DNA of 34,455 nucleotides, from positions 1 through 34,455 of the forward strand of contig JAJYJD010000003.1 of the NCBI GenBank assembly GCA_021789755.1. Reading direction: 5' to 3'. The first letter of the stretch is position 1. Every line of letters begins with the position of its first letter. This DNA comes from Bacteroidota bacterium (lineage in GTDB: Bacteria > Bacteroidota > Ignavibacteria > Kryptoniales > JAKASW01). The notes beneath the pieces were generated by a model. The model saw only the letters and a list, made by a program, of their open reading frames with translations. It was not told where the DNA came from and ran no database searches. The translations under genes and the position numbers were made by a program. This document shows, piece by piece, positions 1 through 8,014 of the stretch.

Positions 1-69
1 CAGATTTGCATCATATTTCGCGGCGGCCTCATCCAAGCCGACGGGCAGTACGCCTTGTTCTTGAGACAT
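1..69 (-). CDS. Partial CDS, probable ABC transporter permease (first 23 codons)
   Basis: An ATG at 69-67 opens a frame that runs off the window edge; its product starts MSQEQGVLPVGLDEAAAKYD. An AGGAGAG ribosome binding site sits about 9 bases upstream, inside the end of the preceding ATPase gene. The two genes overlap by about 40 bases, which suggests translational coupling. No membrane segment falls inside the visible part. The permease assignment rests only on the usual order of ATPase followed by ABC-2 permease, so it is an inference. Confidence 0.55.
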   Translation of the reverse strand, partial: MSQEQGVLPVGLDEAAAKYDANL

Positions 70-844
70 CTTTAAATCTCTCTCCTGTTTCTTCTGTTTC
101 CAGTGTCTTCCCGACATAGAACTCGAACACTTCGTTGAGGCTCGCAACACCGCCGTTCCGGGGAATGGATGCCTTGAGTTCGGCGGGCGAACCGATTGCC
201 GCAACTTTCCCTTTGTTCATGATTGCAACTCTGTCGCACATCTCATCGGCCTCTTCCATGTAATGCGTCGTCATAATAATGGTGGTTCCGTCCTTCGCCA
301 GCGCGCCGACATATTTCCATACCGTTTCCCTCGCGACAGGATCGAGCCCGACTGTCGGCTCGTCGAGATACAGGATGCGGGGTCTGTGAAGGACCGCCTG
401 GGCAATCTCGAGCCGCCTGATCATCCCTCCCGAATAACTTCTCACCAGCTTGTCGGCCGATTCCGACAAACCCATGAAGTGCAGAGAGTTGTCTATCATT
501 TTCCCCCTCTCCTTCGCCGGTATGTCATAAAGCTTGGCAAATATCAGGAGGTTCTCGTATCCGCTCAGGCTTCCGTCGGCTGAAAGCAGTTGAGGAACAT
601 ACCCTATCGCACGCCGCACCCGCGGTGCCTGATGAACGACATCGAAGCCCGCAACTGTAGCGACACCCGACGTCGGTGGAAGAAGAGTCGTCAACATTTT
701 TATGGTCGTCGTCTTTCCGGCGCCGTTTGGTCCGACGACTCCAAAGACTTCGCCGGATTCCACGGAGAAAGAAATTGAATCCACCGCCGTAAATGCGCCG
801 AACCTCTTTGTCAGGTTTTTCACTTCGAGAATAGTCTTACTCAT
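29..844 (-). CDS. ABC transporter ATP-binding protein, DrrA/ABC-2 export type
   Basis: This is a 271-residue nucleotide-binding subunit of an exporter; it hydrolyses ATP on the cytoplasmic face to drive a partner permease. The Walker A motif GPNGAGKTT is at residues 38-46, the signature YSGGM at 137-141, Walker B ILYLDEP at 157-163 and the switch histidine in MTTH at 191-194. The QLLSAD Q-loop region lies near residue 85. The C-terminal stretch with SLNEVFEFYVG resembles the tail of daunorubicin-resistance (DrrA-like) ATPases. The ATG start at 844 has a GGGGA-type binding site upstream. The gene lies about 90 bases after the methyltransferase gene and overlaps the following partial gene. The substrate cannot be read from the sequence. 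Confidence 0.93.
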   Translation of the reverse strand: MSKTILEVKNLTKRFGAFTAVDSISFSVESGEVFGVVGPNGAGKTTTIKMLTTLLPPTSGVATVAGFDVVHQAPRVRRAIGYVPQLLSADGSLSGYENLLIFAKLYDIPAKERGKMIDNSLHFMGLSESADKLVRSYSGGMIRRLEIAQAVLHRPRILYLDEPTVGLDPVARETVWKYVGALAKDGTTIIMTTHYMEEADEMCDRVAIMNKGKVAAIGSPAELKASIPRNGGVASLNEVFEFYVGKTLETEETGERFKDVSRTRRTARRLG

Positions 845-934
845 TGAGAATGATCCCCTTGTCTTTCACGGTTCCCTTGCAGACGACTTCCTGCAAATAA
901 TGAAAATCATGCGCGATCCGGGAAGTTTTTCATC

Positions 935-1873
935 TCAGGATTTCGCCCTCATCATAAACAGAAAATCCAGCCCGAACTTATGCAGGCCGGGAATCATCTG
1001 AAAATTTCCTTGCACATATCGGTATCTTTGATAGAAGTCCGAGTGACGCCTGGGCTTGTCGCGAATTTCCACTTCCGAACCTGTCGGCTTCTCGGGCGAC
1101 TCTCTTGGGAAGTAATCCTTCTTCCAGTCTTTCTTCCGGGGCAGGTAGCCCATACTCCTGAATCCGCGTTTTACGCTGTAAGTCTTCATTTTATCGATGA
1201 CGAATCCCGCCTGGTCCAGAATCGTCAAGAGCGTTCGGGCAGGGAAGAAGAAAATATGTCCGTTCTTACTGCGGGCGGGTTTGCCCTCGATCTTGTAGAA
1301 ATCGATCAGGTCCAGCGAGTCGTTAAAACCGTTTGGGACCGAAAGAAAGAAGATACCGTCGGGTTTGATTACACGCCTGCACTCCTTCAGCAAAGAAATC
1401 GGATCCAGAACATGCTCAAGAACATTGTTCACATGAACATAATCGAAAAAGCTTTGGGGAAATCCGGCCTCTGAAAGATCTCCGTGCCTCACATCCAGAC
1501 TGAGCTTTTCGCGGGCGAATCGGACAGCGCTCTCACCGAAGTCAGTCCCGTAGACGTCCCAATTGGAATGTTTCTTTATACCGTTTATGAAAAAACCTGT
1601 TGCGCAGCCGACGTCAAGGAATCTTCCGGTTTGCTTCAGACGGTGCAGGCGCTTTGCGTACGCCATGCCTTTCCCTTCCTCTCTTTCCCGGTCGAAGTCG
1701 TAATACGATGCCGAGTAGAAGATGTCCAGCTGCGCGGGGGTAGGCAGAGGGTCGAAAAAAATCACACCGCACTGCGCGCATTCAACGAGATCGAAGTCGG
1801 TTTGATAGACGAGGTTGACCCTGCTGAGGAAACGTTTATCTTGGGCATTGCCGCAGATCGGACACTCTTTCAT
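935..1873 (-). CDS. Class I SAM-dependent methyltransferase with N-terminal zinc ribbon
   Basis: The product has about 312 residues. An N-terminal CPIC...CAQC zinc ribbon (Cys4, Cys7, Cys32, Cys35) precedes a Rossmann-type methyltransferase whose SAM-binding motif FLDVGCATG lies at residues 85-93. The motif NNVLEHVLDP and the following RVIKPDG are typical of Methyltransf_11/12-type enzymes. Proteins of this layout usually modify sugars, lipids or nucleotide-sugar derivatives. I chose the ATG at 1873 because AGGAG lies 7 bases upstream; a longer frame would need a TTG at 1909 with no clear binding site. It follows a glycosyltransferase gene by 80 bases, which fits modification of a surface glycan or glycolipid. 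The substrate is unknown. Confidence 0.88.
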   Translation of the reverse strand: MKECPICGNAQDKRFLSRVNLVYQTDFDLVECAQCGVIFFDPLPTPAQLDIFYSASYYDFDREREEGKGMAYAKRLHRLKQTGRFLDVGCATGFFINGIKKHSNWDVYGTDFGESAVRFAREKLSLDVRHGDLSEAGFPQSFFDYVHVNNVLEHVLDPISLLKECRRVIKPDGIFFLSVPNGFNDSLDLIDFYKIEGKPARSKNGHIFFFPARTLLTILDQAGFVIDKMKTYSVKRGFRSMGYLPRKKDWKKDYFPRESPEKPTGSEVEIRDKPRRHSDFYQRYRYVQGNFQMIPGLHKFGLDFLFMMRAKS

Positions 1874-1952
1874 GATGACTCCTGTTGCAAGTCCGGATGT
1901 GTCTGACAATTGATCTCAGATAAGAATATCTCAACGGCCATAAAATAGAAAC

Positions 1953-3074
1953 TCAGTCCTCTACCTCTTTTCCCGTGTAGTATCGTTCAAGGCTGTCGAC
2001 GCCCGAACTCAAACTGAAAAGCTGTTCGACCCTTTTTCTCCCGGCTTCGCCATGCGACCGTCGAACGTTCGGATCACGGACGAGTCTCAGAATGCCGTCC
2101 GCAAGCGATTTGTAATCCTTTGGCGGAACAAGGAGACCTGTTTCGTTATCGACAACGATGTCGAGCACACCGGCGCTTTTACTCGCGACAACAGGAAGCT
2201 TCATCGCCATCGCCTCGGCGAGTCCCAGCCCGAAGGATTCCTCGTGCGACGGAAATGCCAGGATGTCAAACGCCGTCAATAGACGGGGCACATCCTTTCT
2301 GAATCCGGTGAAGGTGACGACGTCTTTCAAACCGAGGTCTCCGGCGAGATTTCTTATTTTCGACTCATAAGGCCCTTCACCAAAACTCGCACCGCCGACA
2401 ACGAGGAATTGCAGGTTCATACCCGACGAATCCGTCAAACTCTTTGCGGCCATCAGGAATTCTTCATGCCCTTTTCCAGGCGACATTCTGCCGACCATAC
2501 CGATAAGAAGCGTGTTTTCAGGAATGCCAAGCTCGGCCCGCACCTCGGACTTTCTGTAAAGCGAAGGATCGAACGTCTCGAGCGGTATCCCCGGGGGAAG
2601 GACATGGACTTTCGATTCGGGCACCGGACAGGTATTCAGAACGCTCCCCTTTATGTAATTGGAGATCGCAAATGTTCCCTGAAGCCTTCCGTACAGAAAC
2701 CGGTGAAGCGGGTCGGTTTTCTTCACGCCGCTTGCCATATGTTTCGTCAGAAAAAATTTTGCGTCTGAAGACGCAAGCTTAAGAGCAGGAACCAGCCACC
2801 ATAGATCGTGAGAAAGGTGAGTATGCACTACATCGAAGTCGTAGTCCCTCAGCAATCTGCTCAATTCTCTGATGGTACGGAACGCCTGTTTATCGTCACC
2901 CAGTAGGCCCACAGCCGGTATGCCGGCGGCGTAAGCCTCCTTGAGAATCGTCGACCTTGGCGTGCAGAGGAGGCTGACGTCATGGCCTCGTCTCCGCAAT
3001 TCGCGGGATATCAGGACTGCCTGCATCTCGAGTCCGCCCCATGAACGTGAGCCGCATGACTGGAGAATCTTCAA
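1953..3074 (-). CDS. Family 4 glycosyltransferase (GT-B fold)
   Basis: This is a 373-residue retaining glycosyltransferase that would transfer a sugar from a nucleotide-sugar donor in the cytoplasm. The N-terminal half has the glycine-rich acceptor-side loop SRSWGGLEMQ at residues 10-18 and VVHTHLSHD at 82-90. The C-terminal half shows IGMVGRMSPGKG at 191-202 and the donor-site E-x7-E motif, Glu279 to Glu287, within HEESFGLGLAEAM. The length is normal for GT4. The ATG at 3074 is the first in frame. Upstream lies a pair of palindromes separating it from the efflux operon, and downstream an 80-base gap leads to the methyltransferase. Acceptor and donor sugars cannot be predicted. Confidence 0.93.
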   Translation of the reverse strand: MKILQSCGSRSWGGLEMQAVLISRELRRRGHDVSLLCTPRSTILKEAYAAGIPAVGLLGDDKQAFRTIRELSRLLRDYDFDVVHTHLSHDLWWLVPALKLASSDAKFFLTKHMASGVKKTDPLHRFLYGRLQGTFAISNYIKGSVLNTCPVPESKVHVLPPGIPLETFDPSLYRKSEVRAELGIPENTLLIGMVGRMSPGKGHEEFLMAAKSLTDSSGMNLQFLVVGGASFGEGPYESKIRNLAGDLGLKDVVTFTGFRKDVPRLLTAFDILAFPSHEESFGLGLAEAMAMKLPVVASKSAGVLDIVVDNETGLLVPPKDYKSLADGILRLVRDPNVRRSHGEAGRKRVEQLFSLSSGVDSLERYYTGKEVED

Positions 3075-3079
3075 GCTAT

Positions 3080-3151
3080 AAACCTTGCGAAGGTTTGAAA
3101 CCGGAAGACTTCATCGAACCCCGTCAAGGTCTGTAACCTTCGGAAGGTTAC
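3080..3151. repeat. Pair of palindromes between the tolC-like and glycosyltransferase genes
   Basis: Two closely related palindromes flank a 36-base spacer. AAACCTT-GCG-AAGGTTT occupies 3080-3096 and GTAACCTTC-G-GAAGGTTAC occupies 3133-3151. The second overlaps the TAA stop of the upstream gene (3148-3150). Both have the core AACCTT...AAGGTT. A smaller palindrome GGTTT-G-AAACC overlaps the first at 3092-3102. No T-run follows either arm, so a simple intrinsic terminator is not obvious; a REP-like dispersed element or an mRNA 3'-end stabiliser is equally possible. Confidence 0.6.
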
Positions 3152-4476
3152 CATGCTTTTTCTCCGATTGCCTGCTGGAGTTCGTACCTCCCGATCACGT
3201 ATTTGTACAGTGCCTGCAAGCGCATCAGCCTTGCCTGGGAGAGGGCTGTCTCCGCGTCGAGGAGATCGAGGTTCGTCACCGTCCCCGCCTCGTAGCGAAT
3301 CCTGGCGAGGCTCAGCGCACTCTCCGCCTGCTGTACCGTTATGTCGCTCGTCTGCAGCTTGTCCAGGCTGGAACGAAGGTCGACAATTCCTCTCTGCACG
3401 TCGGCCTTCACTTCCTGAACGACGTTAGACTTGTACGATTCGGCCGCTTTCACACCCGCGCTGGCCTCCTCCTCCATGCTCTGTCTGCGGTAACCGCCGA
3501 AGAACGGAACGAATCCAGAAATCGGTATCTGAAGCTGAGCCGCCGCGGCAAAGTTTCCTCTCCACGCGTCAAGGTTCGGCTCGTAACCGTTCTTGAAACC
3601 CCAGGCAAAGGCCACATTGAGCGAAGGGTTGTCTACGGCAGATGCAACGTTGTAACGAGCCTGCGCCGTCGCAATCTCGTCGTTTGCCGATTTCAACTCC
3701 ACTCGATTCTCCATAGCAATTCCGGTCAGGGAGTCCGGATTAAGCGACAGCGGCATCTCATTGAATTCGCCTGCGAGCCTGAGCGGTGAATCCTGGGAAA
3801 TACCGAGCAACCGCCTGAGAACTATTTCGGTATTCGACAACGAATTTTCAAGGTTGATCATCTCGTCCTGGGCCGCTGCGACGCGAACCTGCGTCGTCAG
3901 AACGTCGAAGTCCGTCGCCGTTCCTGCCTCAACTTTCCTCTTCGTCATCAAAATATGTTCATTCAGCGTGTTTATTGCGTCGTCTTGAACGCGGATACTT
4001 CTCTGAAGAAACAGTACGGCATAAAAAGTCTGTATGGTCCTGTACGCCAGATCCTGGCGGACCAGCTCGTACCTGTCCTTTGCACTCTTCACCTGCGTCT
4101 TGGCGAGATCGATGTTTTTCTGTCGCCTGTTAAAGTCGTAAACCGTCCCGCTGAAGCCGACGTGTTCGTCGTAGTTGTTTGCCGGAGCCAGGACAATGTT
4201 TCCGAACCCGGGAAAACTAAAAGCCGGGATGGGACCTATGCGGGTGTAGTTGAGAGAGACGCCTCCTTCCGGATAGAGAGGACTCTTGCTTACCTTGACG
4301 CCAGCCTGCGAATCATTGACCTCTTCCGCCGCCTGTTGAATCGTGGGATTGGTCGCAAGGACCATCCGAACGGCTTGGTTCACCGTCAGAGAGTCCGCGG
4401 GACCTGTTTGAGAGAAAGCCTGCGCCGACAGCGAAAGGAAGATCACCGTCAGCAATAGTATAATACGAGATTTCAT
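3148..4476 (-). CDS. TolC-family outer membrane efflux protein
   Basis: The product has about 442 residues and begins with a signal peptide (MKSRIILLLTVIFLSLSAQA). The mature part shows two outer-membrane-efflux repeats rich in long helices, including SLTVNQAVRMVLATNP near the N-terminus and ALSLARIRYEAGTVTNLDLL near the C-terminus, both hallmarks of the TolC family. It should form the trimeric outer membrane channel for the MFS pumps and the HlyD-type adaptor encoded upstream on the same strand. I chose the ATG at 4476 because the signal peptide starts there; a GTG at 4515 with GGAG upstream would add 13 residues and cannot be excluded. It is the last gene of the efflux operon. Confidence 0.93.
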   Translation of the reverse strand: MKSRIILLLTVIFLSLSAQAFSQTGPADSLTVNQAVRMVLATNPTIQQAAEEVNDSQAGVKVSKSPLYPEGGVSLNYTRIGPIPAFSFPGFGNIVLAPANNYDEHVGFSGTVYDFNRRQKNIDLAKTQVKSAKDRYELVRQDLAYRTIQTFYAVLFLQRSIRVQDDAINTLNEHILMTKRKVEAGTATDFDVLTTQVRVAAAQDEMINLENSLSNTEIVLRRLLGISQDSPLRLAGEFNEMPLSLNPDSLTGIAMENRVELKSANDEIATAQARYNVASAVDNPSLNVAFAWGFKNGYEPNLDAWRGNFAAAAQLQIPISGFVPFFGGYRRQSMEEEASAGVKAAESYKSNVVQEVKADVQRGIVDLRSSLDKLQTSDITVQQAESALSLARIRYEAGTVTNLDLLDAETALSQARLMRLQALYKYVIGRYELQQAIGEKAW

Positions 4477-4538
4477 TATTTCCACCATTGTTTGAGATAC
4501 GTGTTTAAAAATCACTTTTAAAAACTCCAGTCTATTGT

Positions 4539-6179
4539 CTATTCCATCGCGACAATTTTCTCGCCGTGCTCTTTCTTCTTCCTGCTTCTCAGGAAGAGTA
4601 CGGGAACAACGCAGAGGAAGGTTATCGCGGCAGCAATGAAGAAATCGTCATCCACTGCCGATACGAATGCCTGCTGACTGACGTTGTAAACAAGAAGGGC
4701 CTGTGCCCGCGCCGACGAGATGGCGGCGTTACCTCCGACCGCCTGCTGGGCAAATGACTTGAGCATTGTCAGAGCATTCCTCACCGCCGGTGAATATTTG
4801 TTCACCGCCTGTCCGTAAATGGTTTCGTGAAAAGCTGTGCGGTCGGTCAGCAAAGTCCCCATTATCGCGACTCCGAAACTGCCGCCTACCTGCCTCAGCA
4901 CGTTGTAGAGACCTGACGCTCTTGCCATCTTCTCTTTCGGTACATCGGAAAGCGATAGCGAGCTCAACGGAGTGAATATGAAACCCATCCCAAGTCCGCG
5001 CAGGTAAATCGATATCATAACCGAGTGGGTTTCGGAAAACAGCGACAGGAAATGGTTGCTGAAGAGGCTCAAAGCCAAAACAATAACACCATAAAGGGCC
5101 AAATACTTCGGATTAAGTCTGTCGGACAAGTATCCCGCGAGCGGACCCATCGTTCCCTGGAGGAAACCCAGCGGCAGGAAAAGCGACCCCGCCTGGAACG
5201 CGGTATATCCCAATCCGTTCTGCAGATACAACGGCAGAAGGAAAGTGCTGCCGAACATTCCCATTCCGAAAATGAAAAGGACGAGGTTAGCCATGGCAAA
5301 GTTGAAGTTCTTCATCAGGCTCAGATCGACGAGCGGTTCACGCGTGTTCAATTCCACAGCGATGAAAGCCACCAGTCCTATAAGCGATAACGCGAAGCAG
5401 GATAGAATGAACGGCGATGTCCACCCGCCGGTGTTCCAATCCGCATCCCCATCCGACAGCGCGAGGAGCAGACTCGTGAGAAACAGCGCCATCGAGATGA
5501 AGCCGGCTGCGTCGAACGAGCGGGATTTCTGCGACTGGTATTCGCGTTGTATAACCAGCGTGGCGAAGATGGCTACGATTCCGATGGGTACGTTTATGTC
5601 ATATATCGAATGCCAGGCAAAATTATCGATAAGATAGCCGCCGAGCGTGGGACCGAGAGAGACCGATGCGGCGGAAGCGACCGACCAGAACCCGATGGCC
5701 GTCCCGCGCTTTTCGGGAGGAAACTCTCTCATGACAATGGCCATGCCGACCGGCATCAGGAGTCCTCCACCGATGCCCTGGATCACACGAAACGCGATAA
5801 GTGCCGTAATGCTCCATGATAATGAACATAACAGTGATCCGGCGGTAAATAGAGTGAGTGCCGTAGCGTAAGTTTTTTTGTAGCCGAACCTGTCGGCGAT
5901 CCATCCTGAGGTCGGCAACATTGTCGCCAGAGCCAGCAGGTATCCTGTCGCTACCCATTTAGCGGTATCCACACCGACTCCGAAAGTTGCCATTATGGTC
6001 GGCATCGAGACATCCACGATGCTCGAATCGAGGACGACCATGAATGTCCCGAACATGACATTAACCAGCACCCACCATTTATACGACGGGTGCTGATGAT
6101 TGGGAATTCCTATTGTATCAGAAAGGGACTTTTCGCTCCCGTTTGTATTAAGATGTGAATCGTGATTATTGTTATTCAT
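4539..6179 (-). CDS. DHA2-family MFS drug efflux pump, copy 1 (EmrB/QacA type)
   Basis: This is an inner membrane proton-coupled exporter of about 546 residues with the 14 hydrophobic segments expected of the DHA2 family. Visible motifs are the TM1 motif MVVLDSSIVDV, motif A LPTSGWIADRFGYKKTY, the loop MREFPPEKRGTAIGFW, and motif C SVSLGPTLGGYLID, which marks antiporters. It has no signal peptide. The ATG at 6179 is preferred over a TTG at 6194; neither has a convincing ribosome binding site. It is clearly paralogous to the two genes upstream and closest to copy 2, sharing nearly identical stretches such as VLFIFGMGMFGSTFLLPLYL. It should work with the adaptor at 9636-10646 and the TolC-like channel that follows. 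Confidence 0.95.
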   Translation of the reverse strand: MNNNNHDSHLNTNGSEKSLSDTIGIPNHQHPSYKWWVLVNVMFGTFMVVLDSSIVDVSMPTIMATFGVGVDTAKWVATGYLLALATMLPTSGWIADRFGYKKTYATALTLFTAGSLLCSLSWSITALIAFRVIQGIGGGLLMPVGMAIVMREFPPEKRGTAIGFWSVASAASVSLGPTLGGYLIDNFAWHSIYDINVPIGIVAIFATLVIQREYQSQKSRSFDAAGFISMALFLTSLLLALSDGDADWNTGGWTSPFILSCFALSLIGLVAFIAVELNTREPLVDLSLMKNFNFAMANLVLFIFGMGMFGSTFLLPLYLQNGLGYTAFQAGSLFLPLGFLQGTMGPLAGYLSDRLNPKYLALYGVIVLALSLFSNHFLSLFSETHSVMISIYLRGLGMGFIFTPLSSLSLSDVPKEKMARASGLYNVLRQVGGSFGVAIMGTLLTDRTAFHETIYGQAVNKYSPAVRNALTMLKSFAQQAVGGNAAISSARAQALLVYNVSQQAFVSAVDDDFFIAAAITFLCVVPVLFLRSRKKKEHGEKIVAME

Positions 6180-6312
6180 TTCCAAGTGTATCAAAGAAAT
6201 ATTTCAACATGCTGAGATCCTGGAAGAAGAACCGGGCAGTAATCGAAGTTCCATCGTTCCATTGACCGGCTATCGTAATCTTCCGACATTCCAAAACTCC
6301 CTCTCCCTCCCG

Positions 6313-7944
6313 CTATTCCATCGCAACGACTTTCACCTTCTCGCCTTTCCGTTTCTTGTACCGCAGGAATAATATCGGGACAAGGCAAAGAACAGTTATT
6401 GCGGCCGCTACCAGGAAGTCGTCGTCGACCGCGGATACGAAGGCCTGCTGGCTGATCTGGTATCCCAGAAGCGCCTCCGCTCTCATAGCGGACATCGACA
6501 AGGTTCCGCCCACCGCGTGCTGAGAAAAATTCTTAAGCCCGAGCAGGACGTTCTGCACCACGGGAGAAGCCGGGCTGACGGATTGCCCATACATCGTGTC
6601 ATGGAAAATTGTCCGGTCAGTCAGAAGCGTTCCCATTATTGCCACGCCGAAGCTGCCGCCGACCTGTCTGATGACATTGAAGAGCCCCGACGCCTGGGCC
6701 ATACGCTCCCGGGGAATATCTGAAAGCGAAAGTGTGTTCAGCGGCGTAAATATGAGTGCCATCCCGAAGCCGCGCAGGTAAAGTGAAACCATAATGTCCG
6801 ACGTCATCGAGAAGAGAGAAAGAAAATGATTAACAAAGAGGCTCATCGCCAGAAGAATGATTCCAACCCCGGCAATGATTTTGGGATTCAGCTTATCCGA
6901 AAGCGCGCCGGATATCGGACCCATCACAGCCATTATCAATCCGAGAGGCAGGAAGAGCGAGCCCGCCTGAAACGCGGTGTATCCGAGTCCGTTCTGCAGG
7001 TAAAGCGGAAGGAGGAAAGTACTTCCGAACATTCCCATACCGAAAATGAACAGAACAAGATTTGACATGCCGAAGTTGAAATTCTTCAGCAGCCTGAGTT
7101 CGATCAGAGGATGTTTAATGTTAAACTCGACGGAAAGAAAGACGACGAGCCCGATCAGCGACAGGGCGAAGCACCCTAATATGAACGGCGATGTCCAGCC
7201 TCCGGTGTTCCACGACGCATTGCCGTCGGAGAGAGCAATAAGCAGAGGCGCGAGAAAAGTCACAATGGAAAGGAACCCTATGATATCGAAAGAGCGGCCG
7301 CTTTGAATCTTGTATTCACGCTGTATCACGAGGGTCGCGAAAACGCCCACGATCCCGACCGGTACATTAATGTCAAATATCGAATGCCATGCGAAGTTGT
7401 CGATGAGATATCCGCCCAGAGTGGGGCCGAGAGAAACCGACGCGGCGGCGGCGATCGCCCAGAAGCCGAGAGCGGTGCCTCGTTTCTCGGGAGGGAACTC
7501 ACGCACGACTATAGCCATACCGACGGGCATTAACAGGCCACCGCCCGCGCCCTGGATCGCCCGGAACATGATTAACGCGGTCATGTTCCATGAAATCGAA
7601 CAGAGCAACGATCCCGCCGTGAACAGTGCCAGCCCGAGGCTGTAAGTCTTCCTGAAACCGAAATGATCGGCAATCCAGCCGGATGTCGGAAGAAGAATGG
7701 CAAAAGCCAGGAGGTAGGCCGTAGCAATCCATTTTACCGTATCGATCCCGACGCCGAACGTCGCCATGACCTTCGCAAGCGACACATCAACGATCGTCGA
7801 ATCGAGAACCACCATGAAGGTTCCCATCATCACATTCGCAAGAACCCACCACTTGTACGAAGGATGTTCATGATGCGGGACTCCGATGCTGCCGGAGAGC
7901 CCGGAACCGTTCGATCTATTTGGGAAATTTCCATTTGTTTTCAT
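6313..7944 (-). CDS. DHA2-family MFS drug efflux pump, copy 2 (EmrB/QacA type)
   Basis: A 543-residue 14-TM exporter and the middle of three tandem paralogues. It carries MVVLDSTIVDVSLAK in TM1, motif A as LPTSGWIADHFGFRKTY, VREFPPEKRGTALGFW, and the antiporter motif C SVSLGPTLGGYLID. Long stretches match copy 1 almost residue for residue, so these two are the most recent duplicates. The ATG at 7944 follows an AGAGAG-containing leader; the TTG one codon earlier is unlikely. A 133-base gap to copy 1 holds no evident promoter or terminator. The C-terminal tails of copies 1 and 2 both end VAME, which is another sign of common origin. Substrate specificity cannot be predicted. Confidence 0.95.
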   Translation of the reverse strand: MKTNGNFPNRSNGSGLSGSIGVPHHEHPSYKWWVLANVMMGTFMVVLDSTIVDVSLAKVMATFGVGIDTVKWIATAYLLAFAILLPTSGWIADHFGFRKTYSLGLALFTAGSLLCSISWNMTALIMFRAIQGAGGGLLMPVGMAIVVREFPPEKRGTALGFWAIAAAASVSLGPTLGGYLIDNFAWHSIFDINVPVGIVGVFATLVIQREYKIQSGRSFDIIGFLSIVTFLAPLLIALSDGNASWNTGGWTSPFILGCFALSLIGLVVFLSVEFNIKHPLIELRLLKNFNFGMSNLVLFIFGMGMFGSTFLLPLYLQNGLGYTAFQAGSLFLPLGLIMAVMGPISGALSDKLNPKIIAGVGIILLAMSLFVNHFLSLFSMTSDIMVSLYLRGFGMALIFTPLNTLSLSDIPRERMAQASGLFNVIRQVGGSFGVAIMGTLLTDRTIFHDTMYGQSVSPASPVVQNVLLGLKNFSQHAVGGTLSMSAMRAEALLGYQISQQAFVSAVDDDFLVAAAITVLCLVPILFLRYKKRKGEKVKVVAME

Positions 7945-8014
7945 CAAGTTTCTCTCTATATAAAATTGGGTTGATAAGAATGTTTTCGTTCGTTCCTATT
8001 CCACCGGAAACGTC

